Positions 1 to 10,129 of a stretch of DNA of 23,626 bases are shown here, one piece after another (within the stretch, counting starts at the first letter, position 1; each line of letters starts with the position of its first letter). The DNA is taken from assembly GCA_020650975.1 (NCBI GenBank), contig JAIPMN010019323.1:1-23626 (forward strand), in the 5' to 3' direction. Source of the DNA: Apostichopus californicus (lineage: Eukaryota > Echinodermata > Holothuroidea > Aspidochirotida > Stichopodidae). The notes below the pieces were generated by a model that was not told where the DNA came from, searched no databases, and saw nothing but the letters and a program-made list of their open reading frames with translations. The position numbers were made by a program, and so were the translations under genes.

Positions 1-51
1 TCCTGAGATGTGTAAGCCCTGACCAAATAGAGCCACGACACTATTTTTTTC

Positions 52-127
52 CAAATGTGTGGGGGGGACATTTGATATTGTGTCCCCCACCCATCGAAAT
101 GTGGGGGGGGGACGTGTCCCCCCGTCC
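52..127. repeat. G/C-run inverted repeats in upstream flank
   Basis: Two back-to-back inverted repeats are visible: GGGGGACA at 63-70 with TGTCCCCC at 81-88, and GGGGGGAC at 106-113 with GTCCCCCC at 116-123. The segment looks like the end of a dispersed repeat and probably marks mobile-element debris. No coding sequence is seen in 1-430. Confidence 0.5.
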
Positions 128-429
128 CCCCCTGGATTGACGCCCATGACGGTACATAACTGAATTACTAAACTCATTAGCACCGGTACCAGTACAACAA
201 ACTAAAGTGTGAGCTTCTTGTCCAGGCTTTGCCTTTTATGCTATTACGAGACTCATAAATTGTGGGAAAGTTAGATGAAATTTATTGAAATGTTTAGTAC
301 AACTAGTTAATTCAATATCAAGATCAATATTGCCTATGATTTCCTGTGTCCTCTGTCCCAAATTTTACCGCTACCCGTACCATTAGTCACGAACGGTATG
401 TTACGTCATATATTAAGATCACCTGATGT

Positions 430-746
430 CGTACGTTGATTTATGAATGAATAATGTCACGTGGCTTTCGTTGGGTTACTTTTATATCGCATGCGTAGCT
501 AGGTTCTGTGTTGAATGTATTATTATAAAGAGGAGCACACTGAAACAAAACGAGAGGACGCTGCCTACAATAGTCTGGTTGTAATTGTAAACACGGTAGA
601 TGCAGTGGCGTCCTGGGACGAAAAACAACGTGTACCAGCCACAACAGCCATACTCTCGCGATAGTAGTAATACCGTCTGGGTGTTTCGGTCGACGAAAAA
701 GAATTTGTGCAGCAATAACAACAAACTTTGAAATACAAGTAGCAGC
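430..746 (+). promoter_or_regulatory. Presumed promoter and 5' UTR of choline kinase
   Basis: This stretch lies directly before the start codon. A TATA-like TATTATAAAG sits at 521-530, which would put a transcription start near 555 and give a 5' UTR of about 190 nt. No splice acceptor is obvious just before the ATG. This is inference from position; no transcript evidence is available. Confidence 0.25.
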
Positions 747-862
747 ATGGACGACGACGTCGATTTTGAAACAAGACAGAAAGCATTTGGATGGTGCAGA
801 GAATATCTCGGCGGTTCTTGGCTTGAAATAGATTTCAAAGATTTCCAGATTCGTAACATGCA
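747..862 (+). CDS. CHKA/B: Choline kinase exon 1 (start codon)
   Basis: This exon encodes the first 38 residues plus two bases of codon 39. It starts MDDDVDFETRQKAFGWCREY and ends FQIRNM. ATG at 747 is the first start after an in-frame TGA at 729-731, and its context is good (A at -3, G at +4). The WCREYLGGSW stretch matches the first helix of metazoan choline kinases, where the N-terminus is often longer; this short acidic leader is a plausible complete N-terminus. The donor is CA|GTGAGT at 863, phase 2. Minus-strand ORFs over this exon look like shadows. The remaining uncertainty is a possible alternative upstream exon. Confidence 0.9.
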
Positions 863-2543
863 GTGAGTATCGCAACTACAAAAAATAGTACAAGACCGGG
901 ACTAAACGGACCCATCGTAGAACAGTTGCTAGATCGCCTAACTTAGGCCTAATTAAGCCTATGCAAGAGCTAAAGTAGTAACATATCTTTTCCAAGTCTT
1001 ACTTACAAGTAGGTCTATACGAGCCCAGGACTGCACCTAGTAATAATAGTAATATAGGTTAGAGAACTTAGGTTTGACCCCATCTTTCCCCTATTCTGTT
1101 CCCTACTAATGATACAAGATGTTACACTTCTCTACTCCAATGCTAGGCCTAGTATATAGTAAATAGGTTCAATTCTTCCCTGAATAATATGTGGTGATTT
1201 CTCCACCACGACTTCGACTCCAGCAAAGCTGTTAGTGTTACTGTTAGTGTTGGGAAGATGTGTTGTGCTCAAAAAGGTTTAGGAAGCATATCTAGTAATG
1301 TTGTATCCTATAGTTACTCCGAAATTAAGCTGTTCTGGCGTTGTGTGTGTTAAATTGTGTTTGCGTCATAAAATACACCATTTTGTTACCCCTCGACTCA
1401 GCTGTTCATATTAACGTATCTTGATTAACAGTGGCTGCCAACTGCATAGTTACCGCTTTGGATAATAAATGCTACTATAGTACTAGTACTAAAACAAGTT
1501 AAGATGGTTGCCTTCTACTGGTATTAGGCCTATCATAAGAATTTAACTTTTACACAATGTTAGGAGCACCCATGCTGGACATACATGTAGCTAGATAGAT
1601 CTAGCAGATGAGTTTGGCCACCTGTTAAATTACATTTTTACAGATTTCAATTTGAAAGAATTTCCCCAGTGTACAGTACCTGACATATATATCCTTAGAA
1701 ATTTTTAAGTCAAGTACACAATAGGCCTAGACCCAGGGAAGTAGCCAGGGGGTAGCAGGGGGAGCCACTGCTCCCCCCTTTCAGTGTTAAAAAAAATGTA
1801 AACTGTTGTCATTTTAGCATGGTATTTTGTCAGTGCTCTTTTGATCTTGAATACTCGTCAGCTCCGTTAACTCAATTATAATCGTAGTAACATTCAGGCC
1901 TACTGATTCAGCTACTTACTTAGTTTGGCAGTTGCAATTAGCTAAATTTAGCTTATAGCCTATTACAAGCCTACAGTTGGCCACTGCGTAATAAAATACA
2001 AATTGCCTACCTAACCGCACTCGATGGAGTCTCACAAACTGTATATGCACAACAACGTCGACATTCGTTCTCATCCTTTCTATGATTCATCCTAAGTTGT
2101 TGTACGAACAGAATGTTATGAAGCGTAATAAAAATGCAAACTTCATCTTAAAGGGAGATTTGGACTTTTCCAAGTTATCTTTCCAAAACTCAACTATGAT
2201 GAGTGACACTTTCTGATTAGATTGACCAATGGGTTTTTAAGACTTCAACACTTCATTTAAACACACAAGATCATAGAAACTATAAAAGTATTGAGCATCA
2301 AGTAGACAAAACCTTTGTTATACATAATTTGTAATACAAAAACATATATATTTATATATAAATAGATATATTTATCAACACGCTATTCCATCGCGTTGCA
2401 AAGAGTTTCACGCACACATTGAGTATTTGAGTTCTTTTCACTGCGGCGATCATCAGGCAACTGAATCTTGGAATGATGATTATTTCCTTTGGGGGGGGTC
2501 AGGGGTTTCTATGAAAGGTTGCCATATATGCAACTCCCAAAAA

Positions 2544-2792
2544 GTATGTATGTATGTATGTATGTATTTTATATCTTCCTGCAAGCAGGAACTCGCGAAG
2601 AAGCCTCATTGGCTTCACAAAGCCGCAAGCTGACCGAAGTCAGTCTCTTATATTCATATTTAACGTCCATGATTATGAATTGTCAATTGTCAACAACTCT
2701 GTAACTGGACGACATACATTAATCTTGGAGTGACTCGAACCGGGGACCTAATGATTGGGAGGCACCGGCGTTAACTACTGAGCTAACACTCC
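2544..2792 (-). mobile_element. tRNA-derived SINE, minus strand
   Basis: Read on the minus strand, a tRNA-like head occupies 2792-2726. GGAGTG at 2792-2787 can pair with CACTCC at 2732-2727 as an acceptor stem. A box A-like TTAGCTCAGTAG and a box B-like GGTTCGAGTCA are present. A unique body follows and ends in an (ATAC)n tail (2566-2544). The T stem does not pair well, so this is a SINE head and not a working tRNA. The body contains three perfect hairpins near the 3' end (2578-2643). Confidence 0.75.
2578..2643. repeat. Three consecutive perfect hairpins in SINE body
   Basis: CCTG/CAGG around CAAG (2578-2589), GAAGCC/GGCTTC around TCATT (2600-2616) and CTGAC/GTCAG around CGAA (2630-2643). 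They sit directly before the SINE tail, a position where SINE RNAs often carry structure recognised by the partner LINE reverse transcriptase. Confidence 0.7.
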
Positions 2793-2889
2793 ACAAAGTA
2801 CTACTATTAATATTGTACAGAGAAGCATGGGAACCAAGATAACTATTTAACTCCAGTGTATTTTTTACTGAATCTTTATGTCTTTAACA

Positions 2890-2912
2890 GGGGAGGGGGG
2901 AGGGGGGCGGGG
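2890..2912 (+). repeat. G-rich tract with quadruplex motif
   Basis: Four G-runs of 4 to 6 bases are separated by single A or C bases, meeting the G3+N1-7 pattern. It lies in intron 1 on the transcribed-sense strand. No other function is visible. Confidence 0.6.
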
Positions 2913-3543
2913 AGTACACCTGTGGGAAAGTGTATTTTGCACATTTTAATAATTAACATGTTTGGGTTCTGTTTTTTGCAACATGGTGATGTTTTCTTTC
3001 AATGTAATAGTATTTATTAACATAGACAATTTCAGGAACAGTTGTACTGTATGAGGCTATGAGCTACCACTACGTATGAGCTATTCACAAGATTCCATTT
3101 CAGCTAAAAATTGAGATTTGTTTACAGCATGAACCTTGTACAGTATACATGTTAATGAAAAGTTGCCTACAGTACAGGTAAGCTATAACTTGAAGCTGCT
3201 GCGGTTTAAATACTGACTTGAAGTACTTGGTCAAAAAAAGTGCTAACTTCCAACCGGCTGACAGTACTTGATGCTAGGCCAATCTTTGAAGGTCATTTGT
3301 ATCGTCAATTTGCCCCCAAATTTTAGCATATATATATACATGTCTAAAATATGCTAAAGAATTGCAAAAGTTGCAACCCTCTCGAAATTAATCCCAGACA
3401 TAGAGACATGTTCGATCTGACATTTAAAATTCACAGTGAGGCACAGTAGTTTGAGGATGGCAGATGTAAAGTGATTCTTGATTATCTGACCTTCAGTGAC
3501 CATTATTATATTACTTTCTAGCATATTTGGGGGGCAATATTAA

Positions 3544-4160
3544 AGCAGCATTTTGCGTCCTTTTCTATGATATTTCTCAACCTCACTGACTCCACTATAG
3601 ATGCCATAACAACATATATAACTAGCTTATCTATTTAAATCTTACTTCAAATGGTGGCATAAAAGTCGAAAAATTTGCAACTTTCAACTTTGTTTTTCTC
3701 CAAGATATTTTCCGTTGGGATCCCAATAAACCTCGCCCACAATATGAATATTTAAACACTACGAACGTCATTGACCAATAAGTAATACAACACCATGTTG
3801 ATTTGTGTACAGTCTATATGGCAGTTGTACCAGGGAGTTCCATAACAACTCCCTGGTTGTACCAACGCAGTCTTGAATCTATTTTTAGCAACGGCTCATA
3901 ACTAAACCTGGATCTCTGATTGGTTGAATTCAAACTAGTGGGTTTGGGGGCCTGTATGCGATTAATTTTAAATTGGGAATTTTGTCGTGGATACTTTTCT
4001 CATTATCTGCAAATATCCTTAATTACTCGCCAATTAACGATGTTGGCAGGGAAAAACTTGGCTGATATCTTAGTTTGCTGTTTTGTGATTGAAATATGTA
4101 AAAAAACTAGATGGACATGTCAAAAAAGTAGAAAACGGCGACCAAACGCAAAATGCTGCT
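3544..4160. mobile_element. Nonautonomous DNA element, 15-bp TIRs, TTAA flanks
   Basis: The left end AGCAGCATTTTGCGT (3544-3558) is the exact reverse complement of the right end ACGCAAAATGCTGCT (4146-4160). Each end is bordered by TTAA (3540-3543 and 4161-4164), the target duplication typical of piggyBac-type transposons. The 617-bp interior has no transposase ORF. A perfect 11-bp inverted repeat (3829-3839 with 3847-3857) lies almost at its centre. The TIR first bases do not match classic piggyBac ends, so the superfamily is inferred only from TTAA. Confidence 0.7.
3829..3857. repeat. Central 11-bp inverted repeat
   Basis: ACCAGGGAGTT and AACTCCCTGGT are perfect complements around a 7-nt spacer. 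TTGTACC occurs again just outside the right arm. The repeat lies within the TTAA-flanked element. Confidence 0.8.
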
Positions 4161-4618
4161 TTAATATCGATGACTTTTAACACTAATATTGAATGTAGTA
4201 ATTCATAATCATATGAATGGCCAGACATATCTAAGATGATCCATATGGCAATTACTTTATGTTTAAATTGTTAATATTGTAGTAAGTACTGCAAACATCA
4301 TGTGTACATTATAAGTATAAATTCTCTCTTCATCTTAAGTATTAAAAAAAAAAAAACACCTGCAGCAAGCAGATTTTCACAAATGTTGTCAATATACGAT
4401 GTTTCAAATTTTACTAGTCCATAAATGAAACATGTTTACGGCTAATTAGTTTCCAACCCAAGCGTATCTAGTACTTTATGTGTGCTGGTCGCAACTTTAG
4501 TAACCTTGATCAGCACTTTATCACATTGAATTCAGTTAATATCAGTTTGCAAAGCAAGAAATCGAAAAATATCCTACTAATCGTCCCGCTTTTCACAAAT
4601 TTTTCCAAGTTTATCATA

Positions 4619-4729
4619 TTTTGTGAGAAAATATCATTTAAGTGTTTTTTATTTTTTTTTTTAGGTTTAATGAATTTTGTGAAAAAATATAATTTAAGTG
4701 TTTTTCAATTTTTTTTTATGTTTAATGAA
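4619..4729 (+). repeat. 56-bp tandem duplication
   Basis: Two diverged copies start at 4619 and 4675. Both read TTTTGTGA, then AATAT, TTTAAGTG, a T-run and GTTTAATGAA. They create a low-complexity ORF that is not a gene. Confidence 0.7.
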
Positions 4730-6035
4730 TAAAACATTTTGTATTTTGTGAAATGATTTTTTAAAACTCTTCCTTTATAAATGGTTTCATTTTCACAAAC
4801 TAAACTCTCGTTTTAGTTGTAGAAGAAAAATTTACTAGCTTAACAAATAGATCTATGCATCCTAAATAGTATTTCTTAAAGAAGATTAAAATATGTTTCA
4901 CCCCCCCCCCCTCCAAAAAAATTCTAACTTAATGTTTATATATAGAAATGGATATTAACTTACATACACACTGTACTGTATGTAGACCTGTGCAACAGTT
5001 TTTGAAAGTGACTTTGAAATTCACAGCGGCATATAAAGTATGTTCTTCATTTTGGGAGTTGCATATACAGTGTTACACTTGACTATCAGTGAGGACAGTA
5101 TAACAGGGGATGCATAATAAACACAACACAAGTAGAGTTAGATTTCCTGAAATATTATTATTGTAGAGATCTAACACTAGTATAATGTAATCCGAATAGA
5201 TGGATAACAGTACAGTACTGTGTAATAAAGTCAAATGCAAAGTAATGTTCAAGTAAAGTACAGTATAAGAGTAAAATGTAAACCAAGTAGATCATGAAGA
5301 GGAAGCTGGAGTAACTCTGTGGAGAAACAACAACAACAAAAGGAATTTAAGCCCTGTTCGACCTCACAAGAGGTCCTAAAGCTTCCCTGCATCAATTTAT
5401 ATTCTCCAGCAAACAAAGCTTAAGATAAATCCCTGACCACACACACAGCCAACAAAAGTGGGAAAAAGCTGAAGTAGTGATTCTCACCAGCTGAACTTGA
5501 AAGAGTCTACCCCCTAAGACCAGATAAACAGGAACCTTACATACCATATTGTGTTGATAGTTTATGTCAGCTAAATGAAGATGACCAGGAGAAAATAAAA
5601 GAGTGGTCTGAAACTATGTGATAATAGTCTGGCTTGACTTTGATGAAGATACATACTGCACAGCATAGTATTGCTGCAAGAACAGTACACATACAGACTG
5701 AGACAGTAGGATATATAGTGTCACACCGTGACACACTGTGACACACTGATAAACTTCTAGTATATATTTGTTATTAACATCTCATTTCCATCATGTAGAA
5801 TATTATCATTAATATGAATTATCATAATTTATGCGAGGGCTGAGGAGGACAGATAGTACAAGCATATCTGCCATTGTTTGTTGAATATGACAGTATACTG
5901 TGATGTCGTACATCATGTCATACAGTACGAACACTGTACTAGTCGTTGCATATTCATAGCGTACATGTAGCATCTCTGTGAAAGTTTTTATTTGTATTTT
6001 GTCCCTTGTAGTTTCTGTTACTTGTCATTCAGCCT

Positions 6036-6089
6036 CTGAAGAAGATCCTGCTAGGATCGAAACGACTGGACTCTTTATTTATTCGTTTC
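6036..6089 (+). ncRNA. Hammerhead-ribozyme-like motif (candidate only)
   Basis: CTGAAGA (6036-6042) matches the CUGANGA core. After one extra A comes a perfect 6-bp stem, GATCCT/AGGATC (6044-6049, 6053-6058), then GAAAC. GAAACGA (6059-6065) pairs perfectly with TCGTTTC (6083-6089), which could be stem III. I found no convincing stem I, and the base at the cleavage position would be U, which is unfavourable. Similar core motifs occur in Penelope-like retroelements. It may be a decayed copy. Confidence 0.3.
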
Positions 6090-6092
6090 AAA

Positions 6093-6421
6093 ATGGACCG
6101 AGTGGGTATTCTCTTAGGGTCTGGAACTAATTATATTGTTCTGAGAACTAGGGCGAAGACCTTCGGTGATCGGGCTTTTTCTGTGGCAGGTCCAAGGGAG
6201 TGGAACAGTGTACAGTACCCTCTGAAATACAGTGATGTTGTTCCTTCACAAGTTTTGAGAGCAAACTTCAAACACATCTGTTCCGAAGGGGATTGTATTT
6301 GACTAGTACTGTTTTAGGGTGTGGTGAAGCGCCACGTGATATACAGTAGTTTCTATAGAAGTGAGCGCTCTAGAAATGCCATTATTATTATCATTATTAT
6401 TATTATTATGATGATTATATT
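6093..6421 (+). mobile_element. CR1/L2-like LINE 3' end, decayed
   Basis: The frame from 6093 to 6302 includes LRTRAKTFGDRAFSVAGPRE followed by WNSVQYPLKY. This is the C-terminal RxxTxGDRAFSVAGPxxWNSLP signature of CR1/L2/Jockey-type reverse transcriptases. A short 3' UTR-like stretch follows and ends in an ATT-rich tail at 6380-6421. Only the last 60 or so codons remain, so it is a 5'-truncated copy. The hammerhead-like stretch lies just upstream in the same frame. Confidence 0.75.
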
Positions 6422-6786
6422 ATGATTTCATTATTAGTTACCTTAGGGCGTATGTTGTGAAGAATGACTAACATATGGCACAGCAATGGTTTAACCAAAA
6501 CCTATGTCTGCTCTTGGCTCCCCAGTCGCCAAGTTGTGATTGGCTCGCTGCCAAGTTGTAAAAGATATTCCTGTGGCGAATTCGTACTATAACCGTACAT
6601 GGAACTGGTTAATCCCAAAGTTTTTTTGTTTCGCTTTTGTCTTTCAACAGCAAAGCCATTTCAATGGTTTACAAAGATGAATGTGCTACGTAGTTGGCAG
6701 TTTGCCAATAGATAGAGCCAGCTGGTGACAAAAGACAAATAAACAGTGTATTTGCACTTGTTCTTTTGTAAAATAATTTGCTTTCT

Positions 6787-6855
6787 TTGTAAAGCGTCTT
6801 GAGCAGTGACTTTTGTCTACTGATTTGGCGCTATATAAGTCTCATTTATTAATTA
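6787..6855 (+). mobile_element. LINE/SINE 3' tail remnant
   Basis: TTTGTAAAGCGTCTTGAGCA followed by GGCGCTATATAAGT and an A/T-rich end is the 3' terminal pattern shared by L2/CR1-type LINEs and their SINEs; compare 17729-17803. The 5' boundary is not clear and could reach back toward 6480. Confidence 0.55.
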
Positions 6856-7027
6856 AAATGTTACAAAACAGAACAGGTCTAAGAAAACCAGTGAATCGTT
6901 CACTCTGTTGTGTTAGTCTATGACTTTGTCGGTGTCCTAAGCCTATTAATAGCCCCATTGACGTACGCACTAAACCACCAAAGTAATGTCCTCTCTAAGT
7001 CAAGACATAAGTTCTCACTAGCTAAAC

Positions 7028-7384
7028 CAGGGGTGGGCAACCTTTTTGAATGAATGGGAAATAAGGGGGAAAATTGACTAGGCCGCACCTAACCAACGAC
7101 CTGCTGTTGATTTCAAACCTTTGTTTCCAAGGGCTTTCAAGCAATAGGTGTGTGTACTTAATTTGTATTCACAACAACTTAATGTCAATACAGTACAGTT
7201 GATAATTAATGGGGATAAGAGGCCTACCTGACAGCATCATTAGTGCCGATAAATTCTAAGCAGCTAGCTCGTTTTTTTGTGATGATGTAAAATAGATTGA
7301 TATTTTTTCTTTTCCTTGAGACATTCCTTGAGACAATCACTGGCGGGCCGCATGTGGCCCGCGGGCCTTAGGTTGCCACCCCAG
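7028..7384. mobile_element. hAT-type miniature element with 8-bp TSD
   Basis: The left end is CAGGGGTGGGCAACCT and the right end, read inward on the other strand, is CTGGGGTGGCAACCT. Flanks AGCTAAAC (7020-7027) and AGCTAAAT (7385-7392) form an 8-bp target duplication with one mismatch, as expected for hAT. Near the right end lies a GGGCCGCATGTGGCCC palindrome and a CGCGGGCC block, a combination common in animal hAT elements. The element is 357 bp with no transposase. Confidence 0.85.
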
Positions 7385-8140
7385 AGCTAAATGCTACCCA
7401 CCACCGGATAGCTGACAAGTTGGCCCATTCATGGCACCATCAATTTGCAATATCATGACCGTGTAGATTATTTGCTGGGAGAGCCTGAACTTTTTGTCAC
7501 TCGTAAACAAACCTCTTCACTCAGTAGTGAACAATTTTGTACGCTGCTCCTGGGAGGCCTAAAGGGGTCTAACATAGCCTCAATGTACCCAGTTTTTGCA
7601 CCACATGTACTTCCATTCATGCTGGTCAACATGCACGCCACAAAAAACCAGATCCTGATTGACAACATATCAAAAAAGATGATCTCCTACTGTTTTTTGG
7701 CACTTTTCTTGAAGGAGACTCTAATAGGAGTATGCCACCCGATAAATTGTCCAGAGGAACGTAGCCTGTTTACGATGGAGTTTGTGCTGAAACGGTAAAA
7801 TGGGCACCTGCCATCCGTAACAAGTTGAATATTTTGTCCTTTTTTCTTCAAATCCGAATATTGATGTAAAAAGCGATTTCAGTGTTTCACCAGATATTAT
7901 TGAATATTCTGACAATATGAAATCCTTGTAAATTTCGTGCAATAACTGCCAAAGTAAAGCTCAGATAAACTTACAAGGATAGTCTGGTGTCTGAAGTTGA
8001 TTGCAAACTTTGCAGAAAATATTTCTGAATCTCAAGGTGCAAACCAAATCCTCATAGCATTTTGTATCAAATTTTGTGATCATTTGTCAATGCAAGCATC
8101 TGGCAACAGCAGAATGGATGATGTCCATCAAGGTACTTCT

Positions 8141-8569
8141 ATGGCAAGCCATATGTGTAATAATTGATAAACTGAGTTTATCGCTGTTCACTCTGTTTTC
8201 GATCGATAAACTGAGTTTATCCCTCGATAAACCAAGTTTATCGAATTGGATATGGCACGCCGCATGTGCAATAATTCGATAAACCGAGTTTATCACCGTA
8301 AACTCTGTTTTTCGATCGATAAACTCAGTTTAACGATAACCCAGTTTATCGCTCGATAAACCAAGTTTATCGAATTGGATATGGCACGCCACATGTGCAA
8401 TAATTCGATAAACCAAGTTTATTGCTTTAACTCTGCTTTTTGCTCGATGAACTGAGTTTATCGCAAAAAACACGGTGATCCAGTCGATGAACGGAGTTTA
8501 TCAAATGAAAAACAGAGTATAACAGCGATAAACTCAGTTTATCACATTATTGCACATGTGGCTTGCCAT
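8141..8569. mobile_element. Foldback element built of 17-nt near-palindromes
   Basis: The ends are long inverted repeats of about 58 bp. The left starts ATGGCAAGCC and reaches the CTCTGTTTT near 8199; the right is its near-complement, ending at 8569. Between them lie about eleven copies of a GATAAACNNAGTTTATC-like near-palindrome, at 8166, 8205, 8226, 8278, 8318, 8335, 8355, 8407, 8446, 8486 and 8527. A header ATGGCA(A/C)GCC, then ATGTG and AATAATT, recurs at 8141, 8252 and 8381. The internal unit has a 129-bp period (8225 to 8354). ACTTC occurs on both sides and may be a target duplication. No coding capacity. Confidence 0.75.
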
Positions 8570-8875
8570 GCACTTCAGCTGAAAATATCTTTGTTTATCT
8601 ATTTAAATGTATCAAACCTTTATCCACAGAGGGAAAAAAAAAATCCATAATTTGTTTTTTTAAAAAGAAACATTTTGCTGAAATTCTAAGTACAGATAAT
8701 TTTGGCAGCCAAACAAACATTCTAAATGGTATCAGGTTTCAAGGATAAATCAGCAAGAAGATTATAATGGTGATGCAACTATCTGCAGCAGTTGAAGGTT
8801 AGCCAATCAAACTAGGTTACACTCAATCAACTATATCTAGAGTCAGGGGCAAGATAATGAGTAAGTTTAACCATC

Positions 8876-8901
8876 ATGGAGCTATTACTGAATAGCTCCA
8901 T
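8876..8901. repeat. 11-bp perfect hairpin
   Basis: ATGGAGCTATT and AATAGCTCCAT surround ACTG. AACC before and GGTT after extend the symmetry, interrupted by a 3-nt insertion. It lies 36 bp before the 8938 miniature element. Confidence 0.75.
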
Positions 8902-8937
8902 GGTTTAACATGGTGTCTCACCAGAAAATTCCTTTAA

Positions 8938-9309
8938 AGGCATTGAAGACTCGCCCCAAACCGCGTGCGGCCATCTGAAAAAGTTAACTTTCCGTTGCTT
9001 GCAAGTGACTTTTTGTTTGTGTCACTACAAAATGCAGACAGTACAGTAATGAAACGTGATACTGTACCTTGTTATCTTTAGCTGGACCTGAGATGTCCAT
9101 AGCTGTATGGTTTGTACGCTGTGCTGTGGGTATTGAACGCAGCTCTATGTACTGACTGTACACTAGTGTCTAAGTACCGATGGTAGCAAGCTGTGTGTGT
9201 GTATTTTCTGGGATCGATGGTGGTGTCTAACACTTCTGTTACACCTCATTCGAAACTAGGTCAGATTACCGGCATTAGTTGGTCCTTTTTGCGCGAGTCT
9301 TCACACCTT
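8938..9309. mobile_element. TTAA-flanked miniature element, copy 1
   Basis: The left end AGGCATTGAAGACTCGC pairs with the right end GCGAGTCTTCACACCTT. TTAA lies on both sides (8934-8937 and 9310-9313). The 372-bp body is noncoding and closely matches copy 2 at 15875-16225 in the same orientation, with indels; about 30 bp around 9032-9058 is missing from copy 2. Two copies with the same ends confirm the boundaries. TTAA suggests piggyBac-type mobilisation, but the exact target-site length is ambiguous by one or two A/T bases. Confidence 0.85.
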
Positions 9310-9369
9310 TTAATACTAAGTATGCAGATCCTGCTGTATCAGTTCAAGAAACCCTGTTGAAATTTGTTA

Positions 9370-9402
9370 AGGTCAAAGGTCGTTTTAAGTCCACAAAGGT
9401 CA
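9370..9402 (+). promoter_or_regulatory. AGGTCA direct repeats (possible nuclear-receptor site)
   Basis: AGGTCA-A-AGGTCG at 9370-9382 is a DR1 arrangement, with a further AAAGGTCA ending at 9402. DR1 sites bind HNF4/RXR-type receptors. In a 16-kb intron such a match can arise by chance. Confidence 0.2.
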
Positions 9403-10111
9403 AAAGTCTGAACATGTTGTAAGTTACAAGTGTTGTAATAACTAATAAACTAAATTGGAAATTGTTAGTTGATACTTTATGTAGGTTTGCATTGGTATAG
9501 TTATTAACCTTTAACATCAATAACGGTCAATCCCCTCCCCATCTTACCCTAAAAATCTTGTTTTTTGCAGTGTTACTTTTGATTTTTTCATATAAAATAT
9601 TAGCTTCCTCTGGTTCATTTCGGTATTAAGCACATATAAAATTATGCAACTTTTTAAATTCCAAAACTTTTCATGTTATACTCTTCTTCATTTTTTTGAA
9701 TGTTTAATTTTATCTTTAAATAATCCAGTCAAACTAAATGAACTTAAATACATTGTTGTCGGATTTTATCGTAATTTCAATTTTTACGTTAAACCTTAAA
9801 ATCTATCAAACAGCTACCGTAAAATCACCCCTTTGTGTGCGATCCTTGTTCTTGGTAGTTAAATGTTTGTCATCATTGGCCCTAAATATGCTAGATAGTC
9901 AAATAATGGACACTAATCCTTCAACAGGTACTGTCGTGTACTACCAAGTCTCTCAAATGAATTGTCCTCACTAATACAATTAATGTCTATAATTCAAATG
10001 CTTCTCAGCACTGTTTGAGATTATTTAGAGAGTCATATTAAGTACTACAATACCAGAAAATTAATTTTAACAACTTTAAGCAAGTTTTCGCAGGCTACCA
10101 ATTTATACCAA

Positions 10112-10129
10112 TAGTGAGGGACATTATAC
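10112..10129. repeat. Target-site duplication, left copy
   Basis: TAGTGAGGGACATTATAC, identical to 10620-10637 on the other side of the LINE fragment. Confidence 0.95.

Noticed and set aside
441..875. 144-aa and other minus-strand ORFs over exon 1
   Set aside because: They overlap the clear choline kinase exon 1 and its promoter, have no recognisable motif, and read as shadows of the + strand.
2726..2792. Functional tRNA gene on minus strand
   Set aside because: Acceptor-type pairing and box B-like sequence exist, but the T stem does not pair, and a SINE body and tail follow.
6093..6302. A 69-aa host gene
   Set aside because: The GDRAFSVAGPREWNS signature marks a LINE reverse-transcriptase end.
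7445..7798. 117-aa ORF starting MQYHDRVDYLL
   Set aside because: Longest unexplained + strand ORF in intron 1, but I recognise no domain, see no splice context, and minus-strand ORFs overlap it. Possibly mobile-element remnant; not supported as a gene.
7922..7980. ATCCTTGTAA...TTACAAGGAT 10-bp inverted repeat with a long loop
   Set aside because: No target duplication and no second copy; may be chance.
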